DNA of 5,345 nucleotides from contig DATNJF010000027.1 in NCBI GenBank assembly GCA_035604035.1, positions 1 through 5,345 of the forward strand, in the 5' to 3' direction. The position numbers and the translations under genes were made by a program. Source of the DNA: DATARH01 sp035604035. Lineage in GTDB: Bacteria > Pseudomonadota > Alphaproteobacteria > ATCC43930 > CGMCC-115725. The first letter of the stretch is position 1. Every line of letters begins with the position of its first letter. Under the pieces are notes generated by a model. The model saw nothing but the letters and a program-made list of their open reading frames with translations, ran no database searches and was not told the DNA's origin. Positions 1 to 5,345 of this stretch are shown piece by piece.

Positions 1-1
1 C

Positions 2-796
2 TGGGTGGTGTCGGCGAAACCGGTGGTCCCGGACTTCAACCGCATCAATCCGATCAAGGGCTTCGGCCGGCTGTTTTCGAAGACCGCGTTGGCCGAGATT
101 TTGAAGGCGCTCATCAAGTTCGTCGTGGTCGGCGCCATCGCCGCGTGGCTGATGCGCAGCTGGCTCTTTGATTTCCTCCATCTCGCCGCCGAGACCTGGC
201 CCTATGCGCCGCGTCATGTCGCGGATTTGGCGACGAAGGCGTTCCTGATCCTCGCGGTATCGCTTGCTGTGGTGACCCTCTTCGAGGTGCCGTACCAGGT
301 TTGGCAGTTCCGTGACCAGTTCAAGATGAGCCGCGAGGAGATCAAAGACGAACTGCGGGAACAGGAAGGCAGCCCGCAGACGCGGCGGCGGATACGCTCG
401 CTGCGGATTAAGATGGCGCGCGGCCGGATGATGTCGGAAGTGCCGAAATCCGATGTCGTCGTCGTCAACCCGGAACATTTCGCCGTGGCGCTGAGCTATC
501 GCGAGGATCGCATGCGCGCGCCGCGCCTCGTCGCTAAGGGCACCGGCCTTATCGCGCTGCGCATTCGCGCGGTCGCCGAGGAAAACGGCGTGCCGGTCGT
601 CGAGGCCCCGCCGCTGGCGCGCTCGATCAATCGTTTCGTCGATCTCGGCGACGAAATCCCCGCGGCGCTTTATGGCGCCGTCGCCGAAGTGCTCGCTTAC
701 GTCTATCGCCTGAAGTCGTCGCGCGACACCGGCGGCCCGTTGCCGCCGCTGCCCGCGGATGGGCGCTTCGAACCGCCGGAGGGTCTCGATGCGTAA
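2..796 (+). CDS. flhB: FlhB, flagellar type III export gate / substrate-specificity switch (5' end cut off)
   Basis: FlhB is an inner-membrane component of the flagellar type III export gate; its self-cleaving cytoplasmic domain switches export from rod/hook to filament substrates. The reading frame is open from the left edge, so the true start lies outside. The first codons already match the middle of FlhB (SAKPVVPDFNRINPIKGFGRLFS). Counting from the GTG at 5, hydrophobic segments at about 36-52 and 78-94 fit the third and fourth membrane helices. The linker EVPYQVWQFRDQFKMS follows, then the cleavage motif NPEH at 155-158 (usually NPTH), then the conserved tail MRAPRLVAKG, PPLARS and AVAEVLAYVYRL. 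Compared with a family length near 380, roughly 110-120 residues including helices 1 and 2 are missing. It ends 14 bp before the convergent flgN stop, so it is the last gene of its transcript; flhA, often adjacent, does not follow. Identification is secure. Confidence 0.96.
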   Translation, partial: WVVSAKPVVPDFNRINPIKGFGRLFSKTALAEILKALIKFVVVGAIAAWLMRSWLFDFLHLAAETWPYAPRHVADLATKAFLILAVSLAVVTLFEVPYQVWQFRDQFKMSREEIKDELREQEGSPQTRRRIRSLRIKMARGRMMSEVPKSDVVVVNPEHFAVALSYREDRMRAPRLVAKGTGLIALRIRAVAEENGVPVVEAPPLARSINRFVDLGDEIPAALYGAVAEVLAYVYRLKSSRDTGGPLPPLPADGRFEPPEGLDA

Positions 797-803
797 GAGC
801 GGA

Positions 804-820
804 CGCCGCCTCAGGCGGCG
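804..820. terminator. GC-rich hairpin between convergent flhB and flgN, possible bidirectional terminator
   Basis: The sequence CGCCGCC-TCA-GGCGGCG forms a perfect 7-bp all-GC stem with a 3-nt loop. It begins 8 bases after the flhB stop, and its loop is exactly the flgN stop codon read on the minus strand. The position between convergent genes suits a shared terminator. Neither side has a run of T, so it is not a classical intrinsic terminator. It could instead be an mRNA 3'-end stabilising hairpin, or a by-product of GCC-rich codons at the end of flgN. Confidence 0.4.
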
Positions 821-1173
821 CCGAGTGCGTGCTTCGCCGAGTGGCTTTGTTCGCTACCGTCGGATTTATAAGACCGATGCGGGTCTTGCCGGCGCAGCCT
901 GTCGATGGCGGCGGTCAGGTGGCGCAGCATGGTATCGCAGATAACCGCGTTTTCCTGGTTGTAGCGGGCCAACGCGACGAGTTCGGCGGCGCCCGGCCGC
1001 GGCGTTCCCGGAATTACGGTCGCTTGCTCGATCATGTCGGCGAGGAGCACCTTGCGCTGCGCCATCGCATTGATCGCCTCCGCGGTGCCGCTCAAGAGCG
1101 CGCGTCGCTCCTCTTCAAGCACATCGCGCAGCTGATCGATCAGCTGCGCGATGTGATCCGCCGTGTCTGCCAT
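811..1173 (-). CDS. flgN: FlgN-family flagellar export chaperone
   Basis: A small, mostly helical protein of 120 residues, close to the usual FlgN size. FlgN is a cytosolic chaperone that binds the hook-filament junction proteins FlgK and FlgL and delivers them to the export gate. Family-like features are the N-terminal helix LRDVLEEERRALLSGTAEAI (15-34), the segment AQRKVLLADMIEQ (38-50), a central ALARYNQENAVICDTMLRHL helix (67-86) and a C-terminal SYKSDGSE (101-108) in place of the common YG..G tail. Gene position next to flgA supports the call. The ATG at 1173 lies 10 bp after the flgA stop, which suggests co-transcription and perhaps translational coupling, because the Shine-Dalgarno match upstream is weak. 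Codons 7-18 are a perfect 36-bp palindrome, described separately. FlgN sequences diverge strongly, so the call rests on pattern and context. Confidence 0.82.
   Translation of the reverse strand: MADTADHIAQLIDQLRDVLEEERRALLSGTAEAINAMAQRKVLLADMIEQATVIPGTPRPGAAELVALARYNQENAVICDTMLRHLTAAIDRLRRQDPHRSYKSDGSEQSHSAKHALGAA
1120..1155. repeat. Perfect 36-bp palindrome inside flgN (18-bp arms, no spacer)
   Basis: The arm CACATCGCGCAGCTGATC (1120-1137) is followed directly by its exact reverse complement (1138-1155). Pairing was checked base by base and fails only at 1119/1156. The palindrome is in codon phase, so both strands encode the same peptide HIAQLIDQLRDV. On the minus strand this is FlgN residues 7-18. 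In flgN mRNA it would start at about +19 from the ATG and fold into a very stable stem of up to about 16 bp closed by a small loop; in DNA it could extrude as a cruciform. Confidence 0.97.
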
Positions 1174-1183
1174 CGCATCGCCG

Positions 1184-1894
1184 TCAGAACTTGATCTCGA
1201 CGCCGCCGTCGCGCGAGACGGTCGCGCGCAGCGTCTTCTGAGTCGCCGGGTTCTGCACCGAGATGCTGTCGCCGACCCGCCCGTCCTCCATCGCCATCGC
1301 TGTCGTCTTGAGAGTCATCGATTGGTCGGTCAGCGTCAGCACGATGTTCTGACCCCGGTGCACCGAAATCGGCAGGTCGAGCAGCGACGACAGGACCGGG
1401 CTCCCGGCCATGAGCCCGATACGCAAGATCTTGCCCTGGGCCTGGCGCGGGTCGGTTATCAGCCCGGTATTGCTGGCAAGCTGGTCGACCCGCCCGCTGG
1501 TCAACTGCGCCGCGCTCAGCGTGGTATTTGGTGGCAGATTTGTTGCGGCGATGACTGCATTGACCCAAGCACGCAGATGGACCGGTACGTAAAGCGTCCA
1601 ACTCGGGTCCTGGCAGCTGACTTTTGCCGTCATCGTCGCAGCATTGGTCGGCGGCAATTCAACGTCGATATTGGGGCAAGCTTCGAGACGAAGTCGGGAG
1701 TCAATAGTTCCAACTTCGACTTCGCCTGACGCGCCGGGTATCGCTGCTAAGCGCGGGGAAATCGCTGTTTCGATTGCTGTACGAATAGCTGCTTGATCTT
1801 GTATCTGTTGGGCAGACGCGCTCCCAAACTGAGCAAAAATTAGGATAACGGCGCCGGCGACAGCGCTACCGCTAAACCTAGTCTTTGGGGCCAT
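1184..1894 (-). CDS. flgA: FlgA, periplasmic P-ring assembly chaperone (SAF domain)
   Basis: FlgA is exported by Sec to the periplasm, where it helps FlgI assemble into the P ring around the rod. From the ATG at 1894 the protein has 236 residues. A signal peptide is clear: basic MAPKTR, a hydrophobic core about 9-23, and a likely cleavage ASA|QQ after residue 28. The mature part has two cysteines at 73 and 94, which could form the disulfide known in FlgA. Then comes WTLYVPVHLRAWV (99-111), the SAF-like region LPPNTTLSAAQLTSGRVD (120-137), AGSPVLSSLLDLPISVHRGQNIVL (163-186), and the closing MEDGRVGDSISVQNPATQKTLRATV (202-226), a FlgA hallmark. This start is chosen over an in-frame ATG at 2080 because it gives the signal peptide and has AAGGG nine bases upstream; the longer form would overlap flgB. 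It is followed by flgN on the same strand. GC content falls in the first part of the gene. Confidence 0.94.
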   Translation of the reverse strand: MAPKTRFSGSAVAGAVILIFAQFGSASAQQIQDQAAIRTAIETAISPRLAAIPGASGEVEVGTIDSRLRLEACPNIDVELPPTNAATMTAKVSCQDPSWTLYVPVHLRAWVNAVIAATNLPPNTTLSAAQLTSGRVDQLASNTGLITDPRQAQGKILRIGLMAGSPVLSSLLDLPISVHRGQNIVLTLTDQSMTLKTTAMAMEDGRVGDSISVQNPATQKTLRATVSRDGGVEIKF

Positions 1895-1930
1895 CGCCGT
1901 TTTCCCTTGCCTTTGTCGCAAAGTTTTCTC

Positions 1931-1958
1931 ATCATAACGAAAAATGGGAATTCGGCAA
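1931..1958 (-). promoter_or_regulatory. Sigma-70-like promoter for flgA-flgN
   Basis: On the minus strand, TTGCCG (1958-1953, 4 of 6 to the -35 consensus) is followed after 16 bp by TATGAT (1936-1931, 5 of 6 to the -10 consensus). Transcription would start near 1924-1925, giving a leader of about 30 nt before the flgA ATG at 1894, which includes its AAGGG ribosome binding site. The site lies in the AT-richer divergent region. It is a consensus match by eye only; whether this organism uses sigma-70 here is inferred. Confidence 0.5.
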
Positions 1959-2021
1959 GTCGAGAAAATATCGGATAAGCGTAAGCAATGAGCGTGAATG
2001 GGTAATGCGGAGGACATTCCG

Positions 2022-2060
2022 GTGAACACCTGCAAGGTCGAACAAATGAGGGTCCGGTAA
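2022..2060 (+). CDS. Putative 12-codon leader ORF directly before flgB
   Basis: A strong Shine-Dalgarno sequence GGAGGA (2009-2014) stands 7 bases before a GTG at 2022. The frame reads 12 codons (MNTCKVEQMRVR, taking GTG as Met) and its TAA (2058-2060) abuts the flgB ATG at 2061 in the same frame. The flgB ribosome binding site GAGGG (2048-2052) lies inside the small ORF. This arrangement would let ribosomes that finish the leader restart on flgB. There is no codon run or repeated residue that would mark a classical attenuator peptide. The ORF is very short and may be accidental. Confidence 0.25.
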   Translation: MNTCKVEQMRVR

Positions 2061-2519
2061 ATGGCTCTGCCGATCGACACCGGGCTCGAATTTTTCCGGC
2101 AGGTTCTCGCGTTGCGCGGCTATCGCCAGGAAATTCTTTCCGCCGACATAGCGAATGCCAGCACGCCCGGTTTCAAGGCGGTCGATCTCGATTTTGCCGG
2201 CGCGCTCAACGCCGCGACGCGCCAGCCCGACTCCAATGGCCCCGCCGGTTCGCGGCGCCTTTGGCTGGTCGACGACAAGCGGCAGATGACGATCGACGGC
2301 AAGGGTTCCGCGCCAGCTGCGGCGGCGAATTTCGTCAAATACCAGGCTGGCAGCGAAGTGACGCTCGACGGCAACAGCGTCGATCTCGACCACGAAAAGA
2401 CCGCGGCGGCTGAAAACGCCGTCCAATATCAGGCGGCCGCGACTTTCACTACCCAGACGATCCGCATGCTGATGACCGCGATCAATGGATCCGGGTCGCA
2501 GCAATCGAGTGGGAGCTAG
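2061..2519 (+). CDS. flgB: FlgB, proximal rod protein
   Basis: FlgB is one of the proximal rod subunits that cross the periplasm between the MS ring and the distal rod; it is exported through the flagellar type III system without a cleaved signal. The 152-residue protein is slightly longer than the usual 130-140. The N-terminal rod signature is intact: LRGYRQEILSADIANASTPGFKAVDLDF (18-45), including the ANASTPGFKA core. The C-terminal helix starts with DGNSVDLDHEKTAAAENAVQYQAA (103-126), the typical FlgB ending. The middle, about 46-100, is variable, and the tail ends in a Gly/Ser-rich extension (142-152). The start follows GAGGG with 8-base spacing, and the preceding in-frame codon is a stop, so no longer form exists. 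It is the first gene of the flgBCDEF operon, divergent from flgA, with 3 bp before flgC. I see no convincing promoter for the operon. Confidence 0.96.
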   Translation: MALPIDTGLEFFRQVLALRGYRQEILSADIANASTPGFKAVDLDFAGALNAATRQPDSNGPAGSRRLWLVDDKRQMTIDGKGSAPAAAANFVKYQAGSEVTLDGNSVDLDHEKTAAAENAVQYQAAATFTTQTIRMLMTAINGSGSQQSSGS

Positions 2520-2522
2520 CAG

Positions 2523-2942
2523 ATGTCGCTCTTCGGCACGCTTGCCATTGCCGGCTCGGGTATGTCGGCGCAGTCCGAGCGCCTCACCGCCATCGCCAGC
2601 AACCTAGCTAACGCCAATACCACCGTGGGCCCGGGCGGTCAGCCCTACCGCGCCCGCGAGGTCGTGTTCCAGGCATTGTCAGTCGATGGCGGCGACAGCG
2701 ACGCCGCCGCAGTCGGGATGAACGGGGTGAAAGTCGCGGCGGTGGTCGAGAGCAATGCGCCAATGCAGTCGGTCTACAACCCGGGCAGCAGCTTTGCCGA
2801 CGCCCAGGGCTATGTGCAGATGCCCAACGTCAGCCCGGTCGAGGAGATGGTCAACATGATCTCGGCGCAGCAGGACTACCAGGCGAACCTCGAGGCGTTC
2901 AACGTCGCCAAGACGCTCGCCCTGCGCACGCTGACGATCTAG
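2523..2942 (+). CDS. flgC: FlgC, proximal rod protein
   Basis: FlgC joins FlgB and FlgF in the proximal rod. It has 139 residues, a normal length. The N-terminal rod/hook motif is ASNLANANTT (25-34) after a short helix from residue 3. The C-terminal FlgC block is clear: YNPGSSFADAQGYVQMPNV (85-103), then VEEMVNMISAQQDYQANLEAFNVAKTLALRTLTI to the end. In the first of these, the usual HP before the AD..GYV run is replaced by SF, a mild deviation. The ATG has GGGAG seven bases upstream, within the last codons of flgB. The gap to flgB is only 3 bp, so translational coupling is likely. The gene is intact. Confidence 0.96.
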   Translation: MSLFGTLAIAGSGMSAQSERLTAIASNLANANTTVGPGGQPYRAREVVFQALSVDGGDSDAAAVGMNGVKVAAVVESNAPMQSVYNPGSSFADAQGYVQMPNVSPVEEMVNMISAQQDYQANLEAFNVAKTLALRTLTI

Positions 2943-2964
2943 CGCGAGGTTCGAGGGGGCAGCC

Positions 2965-3666
2965 ATGACACTCGCAGCAAGCGTGATGCCGGCGTCGGTG
3001 GTGTCGCTGCCGGCGGGGACCCAGTTGACGCCTGCGTCCACTTCGGCCGCGTCCGCCGCGGGCGCCTCAACCGGGTTGGGCCAGGGCCTCACGGAAACCG
3101 ATTTCCTGACGCTGCTCACCACCCAACTCCAACATCAGGACCCACTCAATCCGCAGAGCCCCAGCGACCTTGCCGCCGAGCTGGCGCAGTTCTCGACCGC
3201 GAGCGGGGTGCAGACCCTCAATACCGCGTTCAACTCGGGTAGCAGCTTGCAGGCGGCCAACCTGGTTGGGAAGAACGTCGCGGTCGCCGGCAACACCATG
3301 ATCCTCGGCGCGAATGGCTCGGCTCCGGGCGCGTTCAGCCTCTCGGCCGCGGCCAAGGATGTCACCGTCACCATCGCCAACTCGGCCGGCAGCATTGTCG
3401 GTGCGATCGACCTCGGGGCGGTAGCGGCCGGCAACCAGACCTTCGCGTGGGACGGCAAGGCCGCGGACGGAACCGTCCTGCCACAAGGGAATTACCTCTA
3501 TGCGGTCAACGCCACGTCCGCCTCGAGCGGTGCCACGGTGACCGCGACGCCTTACGCGGTGGTTCCGGTCACCTCGGTGGTGCTCGGCGGCCAGAGCGGT
3601 CCGATGCTCGATCTGGGCGGCGGGCTCGCGCCGGTACCGCTCAGCTCAGTCACGCAAGTGTTTTAA
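2965..3666 (+). CDS. flgD: FlgD, hook-capping (hook assembly scaffold) protein
   Basis: FlgD forms the temporary cap at the tip of the rod/hook under which FlgE subunits polymerise; it is replaced by FlgK when the hook is complete. The 233-residue protein begins with an Ala/Ser/Thr-rich, probably disordered export region (about 1-40). The FlgD signature follows: DFLTLLTTQLQHQDPLNP (46-63), with H in place of the frequent N before QDP, and then LAAELAQFSTASGVQTLN (69-86). SLQAANLVGKNVAV (94-107) leads into the C-terminal beta domain, where FAWDGKAADGTVLPQGNYLYAV (160-181) is the FlgD Ig-like motif. It ends in VTSVVLGG...LSSVTQVF, as expected. GAGGGGG stands 5 bases before the ATG; the gene lies 22 bp after flgC and 13 bp before flgE. 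Confidence 0.96.
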   Translation: MTLAASVMPASVVSLPAGTQLTPASTSAASAAGASTGLGQGLTETDFLTLLTTQLQHQDPLNPQSPSDLAAELAQFSTASGVQTLNTAFNSGSSLQAANLVGKNVAVAGNTMILGANGSAPGAFSLSAAAKDVTVTIANSAGSIVGAIDLGAVAAGNQTFAWDGKAADGTVLPQGNYLYAVNATSASSGATVTATPYAVVPVTSVVLGGQSGPMLDLGGGLAPVPLSSVTQVF

Positions 3667-3679
3667 CGGAGTAGCCGCG

Positions 3680-4930
3680 ATGACCTTATCCGTCGAATTG
3701 TCAGGACTGCAGGCGGCTCAGACCGACCTCGACACGATTGGCAACAATATCGCCAACGTCGGCACTAACGGCTTCAAGGCGTCGAAGGCGAATTTCGCCG
3801 ATCTCTACGGCAATTCGCTGCTCGGCTCCGCGGGCACCGCCGGCACCCCTGGTCAGGGAGTGATGACCAGCAGCCTCTCCCAGCTGTTCACCGAAGGTTC
3901 GATCGGCACCACCGGTAACCCGCTCAATGTCGCGATCAACGGCAACGGGTTCTTCCAGGTCCTGACGCCAACGGGAGCCGCCTATAGCCGGGATGGCTCG
4001 TTCCAGCTCGACGCCAACGGCAATCTGGTCAACGACGCCGGCGCCTTCGTCATGGGTTTTTCAGCGCCGGCCAGCGGCGGCTCGTCCGTGGCAGCCGGCT
4101 CGCTGGGGAAGATCCAGATCAGCGAGTCGAATGTGCCACCGGTGGCCACATCGAGCGTGACGATGAATGTGAACCTTCCGTCGACCGACACGCCGATCAA
4201 CACGACCCTGACACCGTTCAGCGTAAACACGCCGGCCAGCTACAACGAGAGCACCACCAGCACGGTGTACGACAGCCTTGGCGCGCCCCGCACGCTAACC
4301 ACCTATTTCACCGAGGTGTCGGGCTCGGGCACGCCCGACAATTGGCAGACCCATTGGGCCCTGTCGAACACCAACGGGAACATGGTCGCCTCCGGCTCCG
4401 GCGCGACCTTGCGCTTCAACAGCTCCGGCAACCTGACCGGCGGCAACAACACGATCAACGTCGCCACCCTGCCAAACGGCGCGGCGGCGCTGTCGATCGC
4501 GCAAAATTATACGGGGACGACGCTGTCGGACCTGACGTTCGGGGTCAATTCGATCCAGAGCAACGGCACCGCCGCCGGGCTATTTGCCGGTCTCGATATC
4601 GGCTCGGACGGCAACGTCATCGCGCAATACTCGAACGGCGCGACCAAGGTCATGGGCACGATTGCGCTGGTGAATTTCACCAACCCACAAGGATTGACCC
4701 CGATCTCCGGCAACAATTGGCTGCCGTCGGCGGCGTCGGGCCAGCCGCTGACAAACACCCCCGGCAGCGCCGGCGTCGGCACGCTGGAATCGGGCGCGCT
4801 CGAGGGATCGAACGTCGATCTGTCTACCCAGCTGGTCAACCTCATCGTCGCGCAGCAGGCCTATCAGGCCAACGTCCAGAGCGTCAACGTCGACCAGCAG
4901 GACGTGCAGAAACTGATGACGATCCAATAG
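3680..4930 (+). CDS. flgE: FlgE, flagellar hook protein
   Basis: FlgE polymerises into the hook, the flexible joint outside the cell. It has 416 residues, a usual size. The N-terminal D0 region reads LSGLQAAQTDLDTIGNNIANVGTNGFKASKANFADLYG (7-44), with the conserved NNIANVGTNGFK. Next come GQGVMTSSLSQLFTEGSIGTTGNPLNVAINGNGFFQV (58-94) and AYSRDGSFQLDANGNLV (101-117), both shared by hook and rod proteins. The centre (about 130-340) is the surface-exposed, Ser/Thr/Asn/Gly-rich part, which varies between species. The C-terminus returns to the D0 helix: LESGALEGSNVDLSTQLVNLIVAQQAYQANVQSVNVDQQDVQKLMTIQ (369-416). The ATG at 3680 follows CGGAG with 8-base spacing and is 13 bp after flgD. FlgE is preferred over FlgF/FlgG because of its length, its place after flgD and the following flgF. 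Confidence 0.96.
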   Translation: MTLSVELSGLQAAQTDLDTIGNNIANVGTNGFKASKANFADLYGNSLLGSAGTAGTPGQGVMTSSLSQLFTEGSIGTTGNPLNVAINGNGFFQVLTPTGAAYSRDGSFQLDANGNLVNDAGAFVMGFSAPASGGSSVAAGSLGKIQISESNVPPVATSSVTMNVNLPSTDTPINTTLTPFSVNTPASYNESTTSTVYDSLGAPRTLTTYFTEVSGSGTPDNWQTHWALSNTNGNMVASGSGATLRFNSSGNLTGGNNTINVATLPNGAAALSIAQNYTGTTLSDLTFGVNSIQSNGTAAGLFAGLDIGSDGNVIAQYSNGATKVMGTIALVNFTNPQGLTPISGNNWLPSAASGQPLTNTPGSAGVGTLESGALEGSNVDLSTQLVNLIVAQQAYQANVQSVNVDQQDVQKLMTIQ

Positions 4931-4967
4931 GCACAGGCGAGGGCAATTTGAATCGGATAGGCGCGCG

Positions 4968-5345
4968 ATGAGCCAACAGCTGGTCTACCTGGCGATGACC
5001 GGGTTGAACGCGACGATGGATCGGATGACCTCGGCGACCAACAACCTCGCCAACGCCAGTACCACCGCGTTCAAGGCGCAGCAGCCGGTCTTCCAGGCTC
5101 AGCCGCTGTACGGCCAAGGGCTACCCAACCGCGTCGATGTCGCAACGGCCCAGGACACCGCCAACTTCAAGGCTGGGCCGATCGAGGGCACCGGACGCGA
5201 CCTCGATGTCGCGGTCAAGGGCCAGGGCTGGATCGGGGTTCAGGCAACGGACGGCAGCACGGCGCTCACCCGCAACGGCTCGCTCGCGATCTCGGCGACC
5301 GGCGTGCTGCAGACCAGCGACGGCAACCCGGTTCTCGGCAAGGGC
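4968..5345 (+). CDS. flgF: FlgF, proximal rod protein (3' end cut off)
   Basis: FlgF is a proximal rod subunit, related to FlgG and FlgE. The first 126 codons are present and the frame is still open at the right edge; FlgF is normally about 240-250 residues, so about half is seen. The start reads MSQQLVYLAMTGLNATMDRMTSATNNLANASTTAFKAQQPVFQA, where YLAMTGLNATMDRM and NNLANASTTAFKA are typical of FlgF. The core follows with GPIEGTGRDLDVAVKGQGWIGVQ (70-92) and TRNGSLAISATGVLQTSDGNPVLG (101-124), the blocks shared with FlgG. The ATG at 4968 is 37 bp after the flgE stop, with GGATAGG six bases upstream. Position after flgE and a length of only about 60 residues before the core favour FlgF over FlgG. 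Confidence 0.92.
   Translation, partial: MSQQLVYLAMTGLNATMDRMTSATNNLANASTTAFKAQQPVFQAQPLYGQGLPNRVDVATAQDTANFKAGPIEGTGRDLDVAVKGQGWIGVQATDGSTALTRNGSLAISATGVLQTSDGNPVLGKG

Noticed and set aside
829..1194. Plus-strand open frame antisense to flgN that also contains HIAQLIDQLRDV
   Set aside because: The shared peptide is a consequence of the in-phase palindrome. The rest has no family-like features, whereas the minus-strand frame matches FlgN.
1973..1986. GG-N10-GC spacing that could be a sigma-54 promoter for flgB
   Set aside because: Only the GG and GC dinucleotides and a following A fit; the CAC after GG and TT before GC are missing. Such spacing is expected by chance in a region this size.
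2021..2033. GG...GC before flgB resembling a -24/-12 element
   Set aside because: The spacing is 9 rather than 10 bases, which sigma-54 does not tolerate well, and the site overlaps the putative leader ORF.
1895..2080. Upstream in-frame extension of flgA to an ATG at 2080
   Set aside because: It would overlap the flgB start, has no family-like sequence, and would bury the clear signal peptide starting at 1894.
1932..2504. Long open frame on the minus strand opposite flgB (190 codons)
   Set aside because: It mirrors GC-rich codons of flgB in another frame, shows no recognisable domain and overlaps the flgA promoter region.
4135..4146. 12-bp palindrome GCCACCGGTGGC in flgE
   Set aside because: About one 12-bp palindrome is expected by chance in a window of this length, and it has no positional meaning.
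4342..4971. Long plus-strand open frame overlapping flgE (209 codons)
   Set aside because: Its product is Arg/Gln/His-rich low complexity, typical of an out-of-frame reading of GC-rich DNA, while flgE in the same stretch is fully conserved.
1..5345. Search for CRISPR arrays, tRNA or rRNA genes, transposases or attachment sites
   Set aside because: No regularly spaced repeats, RNA gene signatures or mobile-element genes were seen; apart from the 166-bp divergent region the window is almost wholly flagellar coding sequence.

Overview
This window is a chromosomal flagellar gene cluster from a Gram-negative, GC-rich bacterium. It encodes part of the flagellar type III export gate and the start of the rod/hook operon. 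FlgA, the periplasmic P-ring chaperone, implies an outer membrane and a P ring. The layout with flgA and flgN reading away from flgBCDEF resembles beta- and gammaproteobacteria, and the FlhB and FlgA sequences fit Pseudomonadota. I cannot name the genus from the sequence alone.

Layout, left to right. The 3' part of flhB (plus strand) runs in from the left edge and stops at 796. It converges on flgN (minus strand, stop at 811), and a short GC-rich hairpin covers the junction and the flgN stop codon. flgN and flgA form a tight leftward pair, 10 bp apart. A 166-bp, comparatively AT-rich intergenic region (1895-2060) separates flgA from the rightward operon. It carries a good sigma-70-like promoter for flgA and a possible 12-codon leader ORF that ends directly against the flgB start codon. 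The rightward operon is flgB, flgC, flgD, flgE and flgF, with gaps of 3 to 37 bp and recognisable ribosome binding sites. flgF is cut by the right edge.

How the genes work together. FlhB is the substrate-specificity switch of the export gate. FlgB, FlgC and FlgF are rod proteins. FlgD caps the growing hook and FlgE is the hook subunit. FlgA helps build the P ring around the rod. FlgN is expected to chaperone the hook-filament junction proteins FlgK and FlgL, which would be encoded elsewhere. Together this is the middle of the assembly programme, from export gate through rod and hook to the junction.

The genes are orthodox and I see no new multi-gene system. The most unusual item is a perfect 36-bp palindrome (18-bp arms, no spacer) inside the 5' coding part of flgN, which encodes the same 12-residue peptide on both strands. 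Lesser points are the NPEH form of the FlhB self-cleavage motif, the absence of flgM between flgA and flgN, and the putative flgB leader ORF.
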